Positions 28,802 through 39,994 of a DNA stretch of 64,000 nucleotides are shown here, piece by piece. The stretch is from NCBI GenBank assembly GCA_012845835.1, contig JABAKD010000013.1:8285128-8349127 (forward strand). The letters are read 5' to 3'. The notes below the pieces were generated by a model, which had not been told where the DNA came from, searched no databases, and was given only the letters and a program-made list of their open reading frames with translations. The first letter of the stretch is position 1. Each line of letters begins with the position of its first letter. The translations under genes and the position numbers were made by a program. Source of the DNA: Undaria pinnatifida. Taxonomy: Eukaryota > Sar > Phaeophyceae > Laminariales > Alariaceae.

Positions 28802-29116
28802 TCACTCTTTCGTCCATTTTCCGCACCACATCAGCTTGAAGCTTGTGCTCCTCTCGAAGAAGTCGTAATGCGTCATGCATCGTCGACACCCGCCAGGACC
28901 AAAACGTATAGTCAGGCCATACACCTCTTCAGCATATAACGCTCGCAGTGCTGCCTCAGCGAGTCCGACCTCTCTCTCCCGCTTCTGCAACGCTACCTGG
29001 ATCTCGAGTAGCTTTATTTCCTCTGTTAAATAATCTACACTAAAAATGCCAGAATCCCCCGGACCTGACATGGCTCTTTCCCACCTCTGTAGGCTGGCCT
29101 TGGCTGCGCATACCAA
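28802..29116 (-). CDS. Possible coiled-coil N-terminal LTR-A frame
   Basis: A frame near the element's 5' LTR encodes KASLQRWERAMSGPGDSGIF, then EEIKLLEIQVALQKREREVG and LAEAALRALYAEEVYGLTI, which reads as a coiled coil. It could be the start of the gag-like protein, joined to 28,076-28,759 by splicing or frameshift. Copy 2 lacks most of this segment and has a CT repeat there instead. Confidence 0.35.
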   Translation of the reverse strand: MVCAAKASLQRWERAMSGPGDSGIFSVDYLTEEIKLLEIQVALQKREREVGLAEAALRALYAEEVYGLTIRFGPGGCRRCMTHYDFFERSTSFKLMWCGKWTKE

Positions 29117-29374
29117 TAGAAATCAACCGACCCACTAGTGTGTTGATAGATCTCTAAAGGTGTACACGTAGCTGGCGTGGGAAGGCGTGATGACTCAAGA
29201 CGGTGACACAGAACTTTTCTATTATCCAGCCGTCGAGCATGACTCGGTCTCATATGGAGCAAAACTACCGAGTGACAGCTCATGGCAAATCATGCCGGGA
29301 AACATCCGGCCAAACAGTCCCCTTACACCTAATACATGAATCCCTTACCAACACATGGAACTTCATGATATAAG

Positions 29375-30072
29375 TGTGGTGAAATTGGAAAATCACTTGG
29401 ATTTAGAAAGGAATCTAGGTTATTTGGTTCAAGTATTGGGGAGCCAAGGGTTTCAGTACGAATTCTGTGGATCTTCCAATAGGGGTTATTATATTTAAAT
29501 GGGCCAATCACAGGCTAGGAATAACAGATGTGGTAAAACGGGGCGGTACAACAACCTGAGTGAGCGTAGAAAGGAGTCCGAGCTACGGCGGTAAGCACGG
29601 AACCAAGAGATGATCTACCAGGAGTATGTGGGAACTTGTACAGCAGTAGGCCATCGAACAACAGTGTTCTCGTAGATACCCTTGCAGAATAGAGCTGATT
29701 CTAAAAGTCGTTAACAGCAGGAGACATGAGAAGCTAGTATAGGATGTCTGTAAGCTAGACTGCTCGCACGGGACAGCTTTGTTAGGCAAGGTGAGGCACC
29801 CGTTGAGTACCCCATCTTTAGGGAAGAGTATATTCGGAACAACTGAGTGCGCCGCGCAGCAGGGTCACCGCCCCCCCCCTCTGTCAGTGCACCTCATCCC
29901 CCGATCTCATCCAACCAGAAGTAATAATAAAAAGACGATAAAAATAACCTTGTGCCTTGAATTGTGAGCTACTGCAAGAGAGAGAAGAATCTGTTCATTT
30001 GGGTGACGGTAATTGCATCACAGATCTCCACATTTAGTGAGGGTCAGCCCAGCAATAGCCACTTTCACCACA
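29375..30072 (+). repeat. Ty3/gypsy 5' LTR (698 bp)
   Basis: It runs from TGTGGTGAAATTGG to ACTTTCACCACA. It matches 35,885-36,585 except for one base near 29,704 and three bases missing near 30,031. Confidence 0.95.
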
Positions 30073-30073
30073 C

Positions 30074-30090
30074 TGGCGTCGTCGGCAGCC
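30074..30090 (+). promoter_or_regulatory. Candidate primer-binding site
   Basis: tggcgtcgtcggcagcc starts one base after the 5' LTR. TGG complements the CCA end of a tRNA. The tRNA species was not identified. Confidence 0.5.
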
Positions 30091-30124
30091 TCTCTCTTCT
30101 TTTGCTCCTCGGTTCAGCGTTACT

Positions 30125-31687
30125 ATGTCGTCTTCGTCTGCTTCTTCTGGCCCACCCGCGTCCTTGATGGGTGAGTTGAGTAAGGGTATGAGGGAGGGTG
30201 ATAAGCACACCCTCGCACTCCAGTTGGGGCGTATGTACGCCCGTACGCGCGCTTTGGGGTCGATATCGGATCCTGGATCGCCTGTCAGCTTTTCTGACCG
30301 CCCAACTGATGCTGTGGTAAAGGGGGCGCCCGCTAGGGGTCTCTCCCGCGTTCCGCTTAGGGGTAGGCCGCGTCGCGTGTCAGTCGGCAGCTGTGCGGTA
30401 GGTAAAAGTTGGGGGGGTGCCAGCTGTGATTTTCTATCAGTAGTAGGTCACCTCGCAACGAAATCCCTTCCCCTTCCCCCGATCCAACACTCTGTTCGGG
30501 AAGACATACCACTAGAAGTTAATACACGTTCGCGCCGTTGTCAAATTAGACTGCTGTATCGGTGGGTTCAAAAACCGAGCTAACCGACATCGTCGAAATG
30601 TTTGAGGTACTTGTAGGATAAGTAGGCCCCCTCCGTCGGTTGCATGTTCTTTGTTGTCGTTTTCCCCGTCCTCGCCAGCAGATACAAAACGTGTAGATAA
30701 CTTAGTCCGTGAGGGGGTAGTCCCGCGGAAGATAGCGATAACCGAGGTGGTAGTCCCGAGGCGTCCCAGATTCTGGGGCAAGATACGGTCGATACTGCAT
30801 TATACGCTGCAGTTGAGTACCAAGAGGCAGGATGCGATCTGTCTAAGAACGGTAAAAGTAGTCGTAGAGTATCTTTTCGCCTTCTAGGTAGTGACGGAAG
30901 TAATTACCCCAGAACTCCTTCGAGCGTAAATTTAACATCTCCTCTCTGCACAAATCCCGTTGTTCGTAATCATGCGACGCGATTTGGCCGTCCGAAACGT
31001 AGTAACGATTGAAATAGGCCCTTAATTGTTGCACGATTTCGAAGCGGTAAGGATGTACCGAGTATAGCAGTGAGCAAGCAGACTACTGTAGGGGTCTGCG
31101 CACCCCCTTCGGCTGATCAACCGAAGTGGACACATGCCATGGAAATTTCGAGCGCACGAGCGGTGTCAGGAACAAGGTCAAGGAAACATAGGAGCATTTG
31201 GTGTTACCCCGGCAAAGGTATCCCCAGTTCCTCTCGTGTTTCACTGGCACATGAAAAAGGAAAGTGTGTCGGTTCTTTGGGCAAGATTGATCTTAGGTCG
31301 CAAGTAGACCATGTTATACAGGATTTCAAAAGCGAGAAGGATAGTTTTAATCTTGGGTCGCAAGTAGACCACGATATACAGATTGTGAACAGGTTGGGTA
31401 GCTTTGATCTTGGGTCAAGTAGATACCGTGTTTCACACACTCAACAGAGGTTGAGTAGAGTAGATGAAAGTCTGGATGAGTTCACTCTTGCCCCACAAGG
31501 GGACAGTACCACTGTTAATGCATCTAACAGGAGCTCGGCTTTCTTATATATGCTGACGCGGATTCAGCACCGAAAGGCAATACCAGAAATAGTACTAGTA
31601 GTGCATTTTTTTCTGATCCTGACAGATCCCATGTCAGTATACACGCTTTTGATTCTTCCGCTAGGGAAGATACGTGTGAACTTTTAG
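30125..31687 (+). pseudogene. Ty3/gypsy leader or gag-like region, interrupted
   Basis: The first open segment (30,125-30,583) starts MSSSSASSGPPASLMGELSK. A second one in the same frame (31,070-31,687) includes a threefold imperfect repeat of about 18-22 residues (SQVDHVIQDF, SQVDHDIQIV and a shorter third), encoded by a DNA repeat at 31,283-31,425. Stops separate them. No zinc knuckle or protease D-T/S-G motif was seen. Confidence 0.5.
31283..31425. repeat. Short tandem repeat in the gag-like region
   Basis: gatcttaggtcgcaagtaga, aatcttgggtcgcaagtaga and gatcttgggtcaagtagata occur about 60 bp apart. Confidence 0.75.
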
Positions 31688-31890
31688 TCTTCGTGTTCCC
31701 TCCTAATCGTGTACGTTTGTGCCAAGGAGAGCGCGCTGACTATTTATCGATATATTACGAGAGCGGTCGGTGGAGATATCATGCTCGATAGACAGCGTCA
31801 TACGACAGGAGCGCAGCTGTTCGCGAGAACCAAAGCGCTGAGAATGCATTTTGTTAGGTCGAGATAGCTGGTCATTTTTTCCTACGGCTA

Positions 31891-34800
31891 TTCATTGATG
31901 ATATTGTCTGTTTTTCAGCTAGTGGCACAGAACATGTGCAGGATCTGGACAATTTTTTTCAACGATTAACGAAATTTGACCTCAAATTAGCGCCAAAGAA
32001 AGCACATCTAGGTGTTAAAGTTATCAATTTTTTAGGCCATCGCGTCACAGCGAAAGGAATGGAACCAGATCCGGGAAAAGTAGAAGCTATGACTAAGTTG
32101 CCCATGCCAACGAATGTCAGCCAGTTGCGATCATTACTAGGAGCACTTTCGTACTACAGGAAATTTTTACCACAAATGGCAACTTTAACACGACCCCTCA
32201 ACAACCTCTTGAAAAAGAACGTTAAATTTGTGTTCACCACGGAGCACGTTGAGATCGTTCAAGTCTTAATGAAACGGCTGTCGAGCCCAGACGTTTTAGC
32301 TTTTCCAGACTTTAAAGCAGCCATGTCAGGTGAACGACCTTTCCGTTTAATTACAGACGCATCTGTTGATGGGTTGGGAGCAGTAATTAAACAGAAACAA
32401 TCGGATGATTCTATCAGACCTTTAGGTTTCCTGAGCAGAACGACAATGCCAAATGAACGAAACTGAAGCGCAACAGAATTGGAGTGTGCCGCTATTGTGT
32501 GGGCGGTTAAGAAAAACAGACAATTGTTTTACGGTATCCCTTTTGTAGTAGTGAGTGACCACCAACCGTTGAAAAACTTGGAGAGCTTATCCACGAAAGT
32601 TAACCGAGTACAACGATGGTATGATTTTCTTAGTGCTTATTCTCATACGTTAGAGTACCGACCAGGGAAGGCCAATGGTAACGCAGATTTGTTATCGCGT
32701 TTACCATTGCCGGCCACGGAAGCTGATAATCACCCTGATGTCCGCTTGTCCGACCCTACAGATATTGATGTCTATCTGATCGGTGCGAGCGGAGTGCATT
32801 CTATGCAGCTAGCCGAGCCAACGGGTTCTAGCTTGGATGGGCTGAAAGAGCTGGACCCCGACTTGATTTTTACGGTGGGGGAGAGAGAATTGAGGACAGC
32901 TCCTCTTACCACCAACGAAAAATCTGTTAGAGCATGGCAAGTCATACAGAACGAACGCGCGAGCAGACAGTCGGTAATAGATCAGTCAAGTAGTAGTTTT
33001 GCACCTCTGGTACAACCGTCGCAAGTAGTTAGTGGTCAGTGGGAACCAGGGAAATTATTGCATGCGTGTCCTTTAACTAAGGAGGGAAGACTTCTTTTAG
33101 GCATGAAAGAATTGCAACAAGTAGGCGTGATTGATCCCATTGAATAAGGTAGTAGTGCTGGAGTCGCGGATAACTCTGGTAGTGGAAATAATATGGAAGA
33201 GCTTCCACAAGAAGAATTGGATAGTTCAGAAGCAAGAGAATTTGGTGAAAAATTATGCGAGAAAACTGCAAAAGATTGGACTATTGCACAACGAAAAGAC
33301 GAGACTTCTAGCATTGTTATCGAAATTTTACGTGCTGGAATAGCGGTTGCAGAGATATTGGATGAAGACATTCCAGATACAGTAGATAAGTTGGAGGTAA
33401 GAAGATTAGTAGCACAAGGAAATATATTGGAACTTCCTGACTCCCAGAAACTCTTAGTAAAACGCCTTTCCGTAGAACCTGCACCTCGTGTTGGCAGGAA
33501 CCCAGGACAGTATGAGCGATTATTAGGAGAGGAGCTAGTTAGAACTTATGTCCCTTTGTTATTAAGACCATGGGTTATGGACTGTACTCACAAGGAGGCA
33601 GTTCATTTGGGAGAAAAAGTGACACTTCGAATGTTGCAGAGATACTATTGGTGGATTGGTATGGAGGATAGTGTAAAATGGTGGATACGTAGATGCTATA
33701 CCTGTCAGGCCAGAAAAGCTGTGCGCAAGACAGTGAGATGGCCGCTAGTTTCTTTACCTCTTCCCAGCCGTCCCGGACAGATGGTTGCTTTCGACTCATT
33801 AGGACCCTTACCTAAAACGGAGCGTGGTAACACTTACGTTTTATTGTTGGTTGATTTATTTAGTAGACATGCAGAAGGATATGCTATTACTAAAGAAGAG
33901 AAAACAGCAAGAGGGTGTGCGGCTAAGATTGTAGATGATTATATACCAAGATGGGGATGTCCTCATACCTTTTTATCAGACCGAGGTACGGAATTTATAT
34001 CGCAAGTAAGTACGGCAGTTTTTAAAACTTTAGGGGCTGTAAAGAAATTTACTAGTTCGTATCACCCCCAGACTAATGGCATGGTTGAAAGGTTAGATCA
34101 TACCCTGTGTCAGATGTTGTCATATTTGATTGCTGATGACCAGAAAAATTGGGATGATATGTTGATGCACGCCGTAGCAGCGCACAATAACAACGTCAGT
34201 AGAGGTACTGGGTTAGCTCCTAACGAAGTGCACATTGGCAGATATCCCAGGTTACCTATGACTATATTGGAAGGGCGTGGTGTTAGGGGTCATCAAGGTC
34301 TAAAGCAAGACCAGCTAGATTTCCTTGGACTTATGCGTGATAGGCAGATTAAGGCTTTCGAATTGGTAAGGGAGGAAGATCGTTTGATTAAAGCTAGACA
34401 TGCTGCAGCAAACGAGCATCTTGAAGAAATAAGGAGTAGATACCCCGAGTATAGTGCTGGAGAATGGGTATGGGTATATAACGATCATAGTACAATAGCA
34501 GGAGGTGGACAACATGTACTAAAAACGAGCGAAACAGACTCAAGAAGTAAGAAATTTTCTTTAGTAGCCAAGTTAGCACAGTGTTGGACAGGGCCATATA
34601 AGATTCTATTCGTAGGACCGGGAACTGCGAGTGATGGAAAAATGGTCGGTAGAAATTTATTGTTGTTGGAGATTAGAAAGGATGAGCCTGGTAGAGAAAT
34701 CAACGCCAGAGTGTCGGTGTATCGTTGTAAGAGGTGTTTTAATCCGCATGAAGGAGCAGAACCACCTAGATTTTTGCCATGGGCGATGAGCAATTATGTG

Positions 34801-35457
34801 TTGAACAAGTATTCGGAGCGGTCACCACCTTTCCATTTGACGGCGGAGGACGTTACGATGGAGTTGGACCAGCACCGTATTTTACCCACTTTTATATCAA
34901 AGCACAGGATCTCAAGAGGCTTAGGCGGTAAGAATGCAGTCCAGTATTTTACTTCTTGGGACGGAGTAGAGGTAAAAACATGGGAGCATGAGACTGACCT
35001 TGAGCAATAATATGGTAGTTTGGTATCTAGGTACTGGGCAGGAGAACCCTTGCAAGTCGGAGGCGAAAATGCAAAGTATCGAAGATTTAGAGTACAACTC
35101 GCCAAGCGTAGCCTAGCCTGTGCACGGGGTGATAGACATGTAGCCACCGGGTATAAAGTTTGTTGCGATACTAGGGGAAGACCGGGAATTTATGATCGAG
35201 ACATTATTGGATCGTACATATATTTCAAGACGACCCATAATGGTTGGCAGCTAGCTAGAGTGGTAATGGTAGCTGAGGAAGATGCTCCGAATCAAGCATT
35301 TCCACACACAATCAAATTGCTGGACATGGGAAAGAGATATAATAATGTCCACCTTCACAAGGACAAGTTGAAGACTTTCAGTGAGGAGATAGGAACCTGG
35401 TGTTGGCATGTGCATATCACTGCGAAGAGTTGTAAGAAGTTCATACATGCTGACTAG
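31891..35457 (+). pseudogene. Ty3/gypsy pol: RT (C-terminal part), RNase H, integrase, chromodomain-like end
   Basis: A single frame starts inside RT at the catalytic FIDDIVCFS and runs through LTKFDLKLAPKKAHLGVKVI and the RT connection to RNase H (LITDASVDGLGAV; TELECAAIVWAVK; VSDHQPLKNL; GNADLLSRLP). The integrase has an HHCC finger (CTHKEAVHLG ... RCYTCQ), then Asp (AFDSLGPLP), Asp (FLSDRGTEF) and Glu (NGMVERLDHTL). The C-terminus at about 34,940-35,010 (VQYFTSWDGVEVKTWEHETD) resembles a chromodomain, which in chromoviruses directs insertion to heterochromatin. In-frame stops are at 32,464 (TGA), 33,145 (TAA) and 35,008 (TAA), with no frameshift between them. The frame stays open after the last stop to 35,457. 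The fingers and most of the palm of RT are absent. Confidence 0.9.
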
Positions 35458-35495
35458 AGTAAATCAGGAGGATTCCAGGATTCTGGGCGGAAATT

Positions 35496-35765
35496 ATGGA
35501 AAATAGGTATCGGTAGAGGGCTAGCTCAACCCAGACTAGTTTAATGATGCCCCACCGATGAATTACCTTGAGATGGTAATCAGTAAATTTGCAAGTATAT
35601 GGGTGGAGATGGAGGCTAAATAATGTGGAAAATAGGTATCGGTAGAGGGCTAGCTCAACCCAGATTTGTTTAATGATGCCCCACCGATGAATTACCTTGA
35701 GATGGTAATCCGTAAGTTTGCAAGCATATTTGAAATAAATGGAGGATAAGAGATGTGGAAAATAG
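35496..35765. repeat. Tandem repeat between pol and the 3' LTR
   Basis: A unit of about 126 bp (ggaaaataggtatcggtaga, gggctagctcaacccaga, accttgagatggtaat) occurs at 35,498 and 35,624. A third start (gtggaaaataggcga) is at 35,756. Confidence 0.85.
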
Positions 35766-35884
35766 GCGAAGAATAGCCATTGTTATACAACGTGATAGGT
35801 TGACACGGCAGCAATTTCAGCCAAATACGTTGTTATTTATTTGTACACCTTGTTAGAAGGTGACAATGAACTTGGATGGGCTAT

Positions 35885-36585
35885 TGTGGTGAAATTGGAA
35901 AATCACTTGGATTTAGAAAGGAATCTAGGTTATTTGGTTCAAGTATTGGGGAGCCAAGGGTTTCAGTACGAATTCTGTGGATCTTCCAATAGGGGTTATT
36001 ATATTTAAATGGGCCAATCACAGGCTAGGAATAACAGATGTGGTAAAACGGGGCGGTACAACAACCTGAGTGAGCGTAGAAAGGAGTCCGAGCTACGGCG
36101 GTAAGCACGGAACCAAGAGATGATCTACCAGGAGTATGTGGGAACTTGTACAGCAGTAGGCCATCGAACAACAGTGTTCTCGTAGATACCCTTGCAGAAT
36201 AGAGCTGATTCTAAGAGTCGTTAACAGCAGGAGACATGAGAAGCTAGTATAGGATGTCTGTAAGCTAGACTGCTCGCACGGGACAGCTTTGTTAGGCAAG
36301 GTGAGGCACCCGTTGAGTACCCCATCTTTAGGGAAGAGTATATTCGGAACAACTGAGTGCGCCGCGCAGCAGGGTCACCGCCCCCCCCCTCTGTCAGTGC
36401 ACCTCATCCCCCGATCTCATCCAACCAGAAGTAATAATAAAAAGACGATAAAAATAACCTTGTGCCTTGAATTGTGAGCTACTGCAAGAGAGAGAAGAAT
36501 CTGTTCATTTGGGTGACGGTAATTGCATCACAGATCTCCACAACATTTAGTGAGGGTCAGCCCAGCAATAGCCACTTTCACCACA
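35885..36585 (+). repeat. Ty3/gypsy 3' LTR (701 bp)
   Basis: It runs from TGTGG to ACCACA and is followed by the duplicated taag. No convincing polypurine tract precedes it (the adjacent bases are aacttggatgggctat). Confidence 0.95.
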
Positions 36586-36772
36586 TAAGATGGATCATTA
36601 CCGTCGTGTTCATGGGGACAACCAACAGATTTCCAAACAGCGGTGTGTATGGTAAGGCAAGTAAGGCCATTGTTTATGATACCTCGATCCAGGTCACAGA
36701 TGTTCCTGACATTCGTTCCGCCGTGTAAAAATCAAGATGCCGACTTAAACGAGTCTAGATGCAGAACCAAAA

Positions 36773-37353
36773 GGCCACTGTTTATGGTACTGCACCCCGA
36801 TGTAAGTCATAGATCTTGATATATACAAGATTCGCGTACAGTAAGATCTGTGTACCATGCATGTGGAGACGAATGTTGGTTCTTACAATTTCCAAGATCA
36901 GAAATCCACCGAAAGGGGTGCTTCGTCCCGATCTCACCCTGAGAGCGAGACAAGGTATCGTACTTCTTCTCCAGATGTTGTCTCGAGGTTAGGCCGCAAT
37001 TTGCCCTCGCGCGCACACACGCACAGAGCAGCAGTAATTCGCGAAGATGCGGCAGCCCCCTGGGCCATTTGCGGAGCAGCTGCCGCTTAACCCTCGCGCA
37101 CCTCGATCTCCATGGGCTGTAGCGTGCTGTGGCCCTGCGGCGCGTTTGTGTGTGTTTCGGCTTTTCGAAATCGTACAACAACCCTAGAAGGTTCTGAAAA
37201 ATGCCAACGAATATTAATATATTGAGTCTACATCTAGACTCTTTTTTACCATACACACTGTTTGGAAATGTTACGTCGGCATCTTGATCTTTAGGCGGCG
37301 GCACGAATGTCAGGAACATCTGTGACTGGATTGGGGTACCATAAACAATGACC
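36773..37353 (-). mobile_element. TIR element R1 (581 bp), inverted relative to its neighbours
   Basis: A complete copy: ggccactgtttatggtac at the left, ggtaccataaacaatgacc at the right. It interrupts R3 at gcagaacc|taacagcaatg, with taa on the right and aaa on the left. The frames inside are not conserved among R copies. Confidence 0.68.
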
Positions 37354-37639
37354 TAACAGCAATGTTCAATATATTCGTTTGCATTTTTGAGAGGGGTGGT
37401 TGTACGATTTCCAAACTCGAAACACACACAAACGCGCCGCAGCGCTACAGCACGCTACACCCCATGGCGATCGAGGTGCGCGAGGGTCAAGCGGCAGCTG
37501 CTCGGCAAATGGCCAAGGGGGCTACCGCATCTTCGAAAATTACTGCTGTATTGTGCGTGTGTGCGCGCGGGGGCAAACTTGCGGCCTAACCTTGAGACAA
37601 CATCTGGAGAAGAGATCCCTTGTCCCGATGTCAGGCTGA

Positions 37640-39007
37640 GGTCGTTGTTTATGACACCCCAATCCAGGTCACAGATGTTCCTGACGTTCGTTTCGCCGCC
37701 TAAATATCAAGATGCCGACGTAAGGTTTCTAATCAGTGTAAAAACGAGTCTAGATGCAGAAGCTAGCAGCAATGTTCAATATATATTCGTTGGCATTTTT
37801 CAGAGGGGTGGTTGTACGAAATCGAAAAGCCGAAACACGCACAAACGCGCCGCAGCGCCACAACTCGCTACAGACCATGGCGATTGAGGTGCGCGAGCAT
37901 CAAGCGGCAGCTGCTGCGCAAATGGCCCAGGAGGCTGCCGCATCTTAGCGAATTACTGCTGTTCTGTGCGTGTGTGCGCGCGGGGGCAAATTTGCGGCCT
38001 AACGCGACAACATCTGTGGAAGAAGTACCTTGTCCCGATCCCAGCATAAACACCCCTTTTCGGTGGATTTTCTGATCTTGGAAATTGTCAGAACCAACAT
38101 TCGTCTCCACATGCAGTGTACACAGATCTTAGGCCATTTCTTACACAGCAGTCGGATTCCGCCAGTCGAAAACGGCTTTTTTCGACTGGACTCTTCTGGT
38201 CCCTCTTCTTATCGTCGGTCGAGTCGATTTCATAGTTGTTGTGCTCTTCCTAGAGGCGGTTGGTGTGAGGGAGTACTGCTGTGCTGCTGTATGGCAGTCG
38301 AAAATCGGTTGGCAGCTCTGTCAGCTGTGCTTCGAGCGTTCTTCGCGAGTAACGCGTGCTTCGCGCGCGACGAACCTTCGTCCAAGCGGGTTGGTGGCGT
38401 TGGGCTTAGCCGAAAGCCGCCAAAGCGATGTATGTCCGTGGCGTTGCACTCAGCCGAGAGCCGCCAAAGCTATAGCAGGCGTAGCCGTTGTTGGCAAAAT
38501 GGCATCGATAACGCGCGCTACTGCTGTCCTGTGATACACGCTGCTGGCGAGCGGAGCTAGGAGTGCGCCACGCTGGCTTGCGGTGAGAAGCAGCAGCAGT
38601 TATAGCAAAGGCAGCGTCGGCGCTGTTGTATGATACTGCTGTGTGGTACCTGGTATGGGTGTGTGGGCGTGTTGGTGTGTGCTTTGTGGTGGGATGAGCG
38701 ATACGATGGGTTCAAATATCAAAAATCAGGGAGTAAAACTTTTTCGACTGAGTTGTTTGACTGGTCCATGGAGGATCCAGTCGAAAAAGTCAAGTTTTTC
38801 GACTGGATCCGCCAGTCGGAATTCTCAGTCCAAAAAAGTTGAGTCGAAAAAGCCTTTTTTGACTATGTAAGAAAGCCCGATTTGGGCTTCAGTCGAAAAC
38901 GGCCGTTTTCGACTGACAACTCCGACTTTATAAGAAATGGCCTTACTCTAGGCGAATCTTGTATCAATCAAGATCTGCCCTACGTCGGGGTACCATAAAC
39001 AGTGGCC
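37640..39007 (+). mobile_element. TIR element R2, inserted in R3 and interrupted by the 811-bp MITE
   Basis: It starts ggtcgttgtttatgacac and ends taccataaacagtggcc. tga occurs on both sides (37,637-37,639 and 39,008-39,010). Its own length without the MITE is about 554 bp. Confidence 0.72.
38132..38942. mobile_element. 811-bp TIR element (MITE), intact copy 2
   Basis: It begins GGCCATTTCTTACACAGCAG and ends GACTTTATAAGAAATGGCC. The inverted ends stay similar for nearly 60 bp, including a CAGTCGAAAACGG block. tta flanks both sides (38,129-38,131 and 38,943-38,945). The empty target cagatctta is visible at 39,107 and 39,573. Internal cgactgg/ccagtcg motifs are repeated many times. No transposase gene. 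Confidence 0.82.
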
Positions 39008-39715
39008 TGAGATCGGGACAAAACACCCCTTTTCGGTGGATTTTCCGAACTTGGAAATTGTCAGAACCAACAGTCGTCTCCACATATGTCATGCAGTGTA
39101 CACAGATCTTACGTTAGGCGAATCTTGTAGAGATCGAGATCTATGGCTTTCATTGGGGTACCATAAACAGTGGCCTGATAACGAGTCTAGATGCAGACGC
39201 TAACAGCAATGTTCAATAATACAATATATTCGTCGGGATTTTTTAGAGGGGTGGTTGTACTATTTCGAAAAGTCGAAATACACACAAACGCGCAGCAGCG
39301 CCACAACACGCTACAAACCATGGCGGTCGAGGTGCGCGGAGGTCAAGCGGCAGCTGCTCGGCAAATGGCCCAGGGGGCTGCCGCATCTTTGTAAATTACG
39401 CTGTTCTGTGCGTGTGTGCGCGAGGGCGAATTTGCGCCCTAACCTCGAGACAAAATCTGGAGAAGTACCTTGTCTCGCTCTCAGGCTGAGATCGGGACGA
39501 AGTACCCCTTTTCGGTGGATTTTCCGATCTTGGAAATTGTCAGAACCAACATTCGTCTCCACATGCAGTGTACGCAGATCTTACTACTGTAGGCGAATCT
39601 TGTATAGATCAAGATCTATGGCCTATCGGGGTACCACAAACAGTCGCCTGAATGCCGACTGTTGTGCCAAGTGACGAGAAGCCAAAATTGACTAAAATAT
39701 TATTTAGACAGCCGG

Positions 39716-39994
39716 ATGTTGATTTGGGATTTTCAGTATGACAGTTTCGTATAATTTTCGTGCCGGTCCGGGCTTCTGGACTATTATTGGGTGCCTAGTA
39801 GTACCTGGTTGGCGTTTTTGATGGTAAACTGCTGTGCGCTCTCGCTCGGGAGCTCACTCTTCTGGGAGATCTTACGCACGAGTTCTCTTCTCGGAGGTCT
39901 CACGCATGAGTTCTCTGCTCGACTTGCCTCTACCCTGTGGATGGGCGACGTAATACCACGATTTGAAACCTACCCCGCTTGGAGCTAACGAACA
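39716..39994 (+). repeat. LTR-B 5' LTR
   Basis: Shares cagtatgacagtttcgtata, tgctgtgcgctctcgctcgg and cctaccccgcttggagctaa with the 3' LTR; scattered substitutions and small indels suggest several per cent divergence. Confidence 0.88.

Larger units (their letters stand above)
25302..29140 (-). other. LTR-A copy 1 internal region
   Basis: About 3.8 kb of mostly AT-leaning sequence, matched over most of its length by 46,447-49,648 and 55,355-55,503. The best minus-strand frames are listed separately. A stretch at about 26,710-26,600 on minus encodes FFIQEDRLECPSCGDAMRHR, which could be one half of a zinc ribbon, but stops lie close on both sides. No retroviral enzyme motif was found on either strand. 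Confidence 0.6.
29375..36585 (+). mobile_element. Ty3/gypsy LTR retrotransposon, recently inserted, internally deleted
   Basis: LTRs are at 29,375-30,072 and 35,885-36,585. The target duplication is taag (29,371-29,374 and 36,586-36,589). The empty target gatataagatggatcat survives in other LTR-A LTRs (25,243 and 46,389). Coding order is gag-like leader, RT (only from motif C onwards), RNase H, integrase and a chromodomain-like end, which is the Ty3/gypsy order. The LTRs differ by one substitution and one 3-bp indel that I can see, so insertion was recent, yet the coding frame carries three stops and lacks protease and most of RT. Confidence 0.93.
25013..36627 (-). mobile_element. LTR-A copy 1: LTR retroelement without recognisable pol, interrupted by a Ty3/gypsy element
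   Basis: Two direct repeats, each beginning TGTTG and ending CAACA, enclose 3.85 kb. The left one is 25,013-25,289. The right one is 29,141-29,374 plus 36,590-36,627, split by the gypsy insertion. The flanks are gactt (25,008-25,012) and gattt (36,628-36,632), a five-base duplication with one change. The reverse complement of 37,235-37,300 preserves the uninterrupted target in element R1. A polypurine tract abuts the left LTR on the minus strand, so the element is read right to left. No RT, integrase or protease was recognised, which makes it LARD-like. Its second copy is at 46,156-55,781. Confidence 0.82.
36665..39175. mobile_element. TIR element R3, inserted in R0 and itself carrying R1 and R2
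   Basis: It starts ggccattgtttatgat and ends ccataaacagtggcc. Its own parts are 36,665-36,772, 37,354-37,639 and 39,011-39,175, together about 560 bp. Flanks are taa on the left (36,662-36,664) and tga on the right, so the duplication is imperfect. R0 resumes after it with aacgagtctagatgcagacg. Confidence 0.62.
24924..39648. mobile_element. TIR element R0, outermost of a nested series
   Basis: R0 starts GGCCATCGTTTATGGTACCC and ends with the inverted form (ggggtaccacaaacagtcgcc). It is flanked by tga on both sides (24,921-24,923 and 39,649-39,651). Its own sequence is 24,924-25,012, about 36,628-36,661 and 39,179-39,648, roughly 590 bp in all, the same as other R copies. LTR-A copy 1 and R3 account for the rest. 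A GGCCA end and a 3-bp TNA duplication are Harbinger-like, and no transposase is present. Confidence 0.7.
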
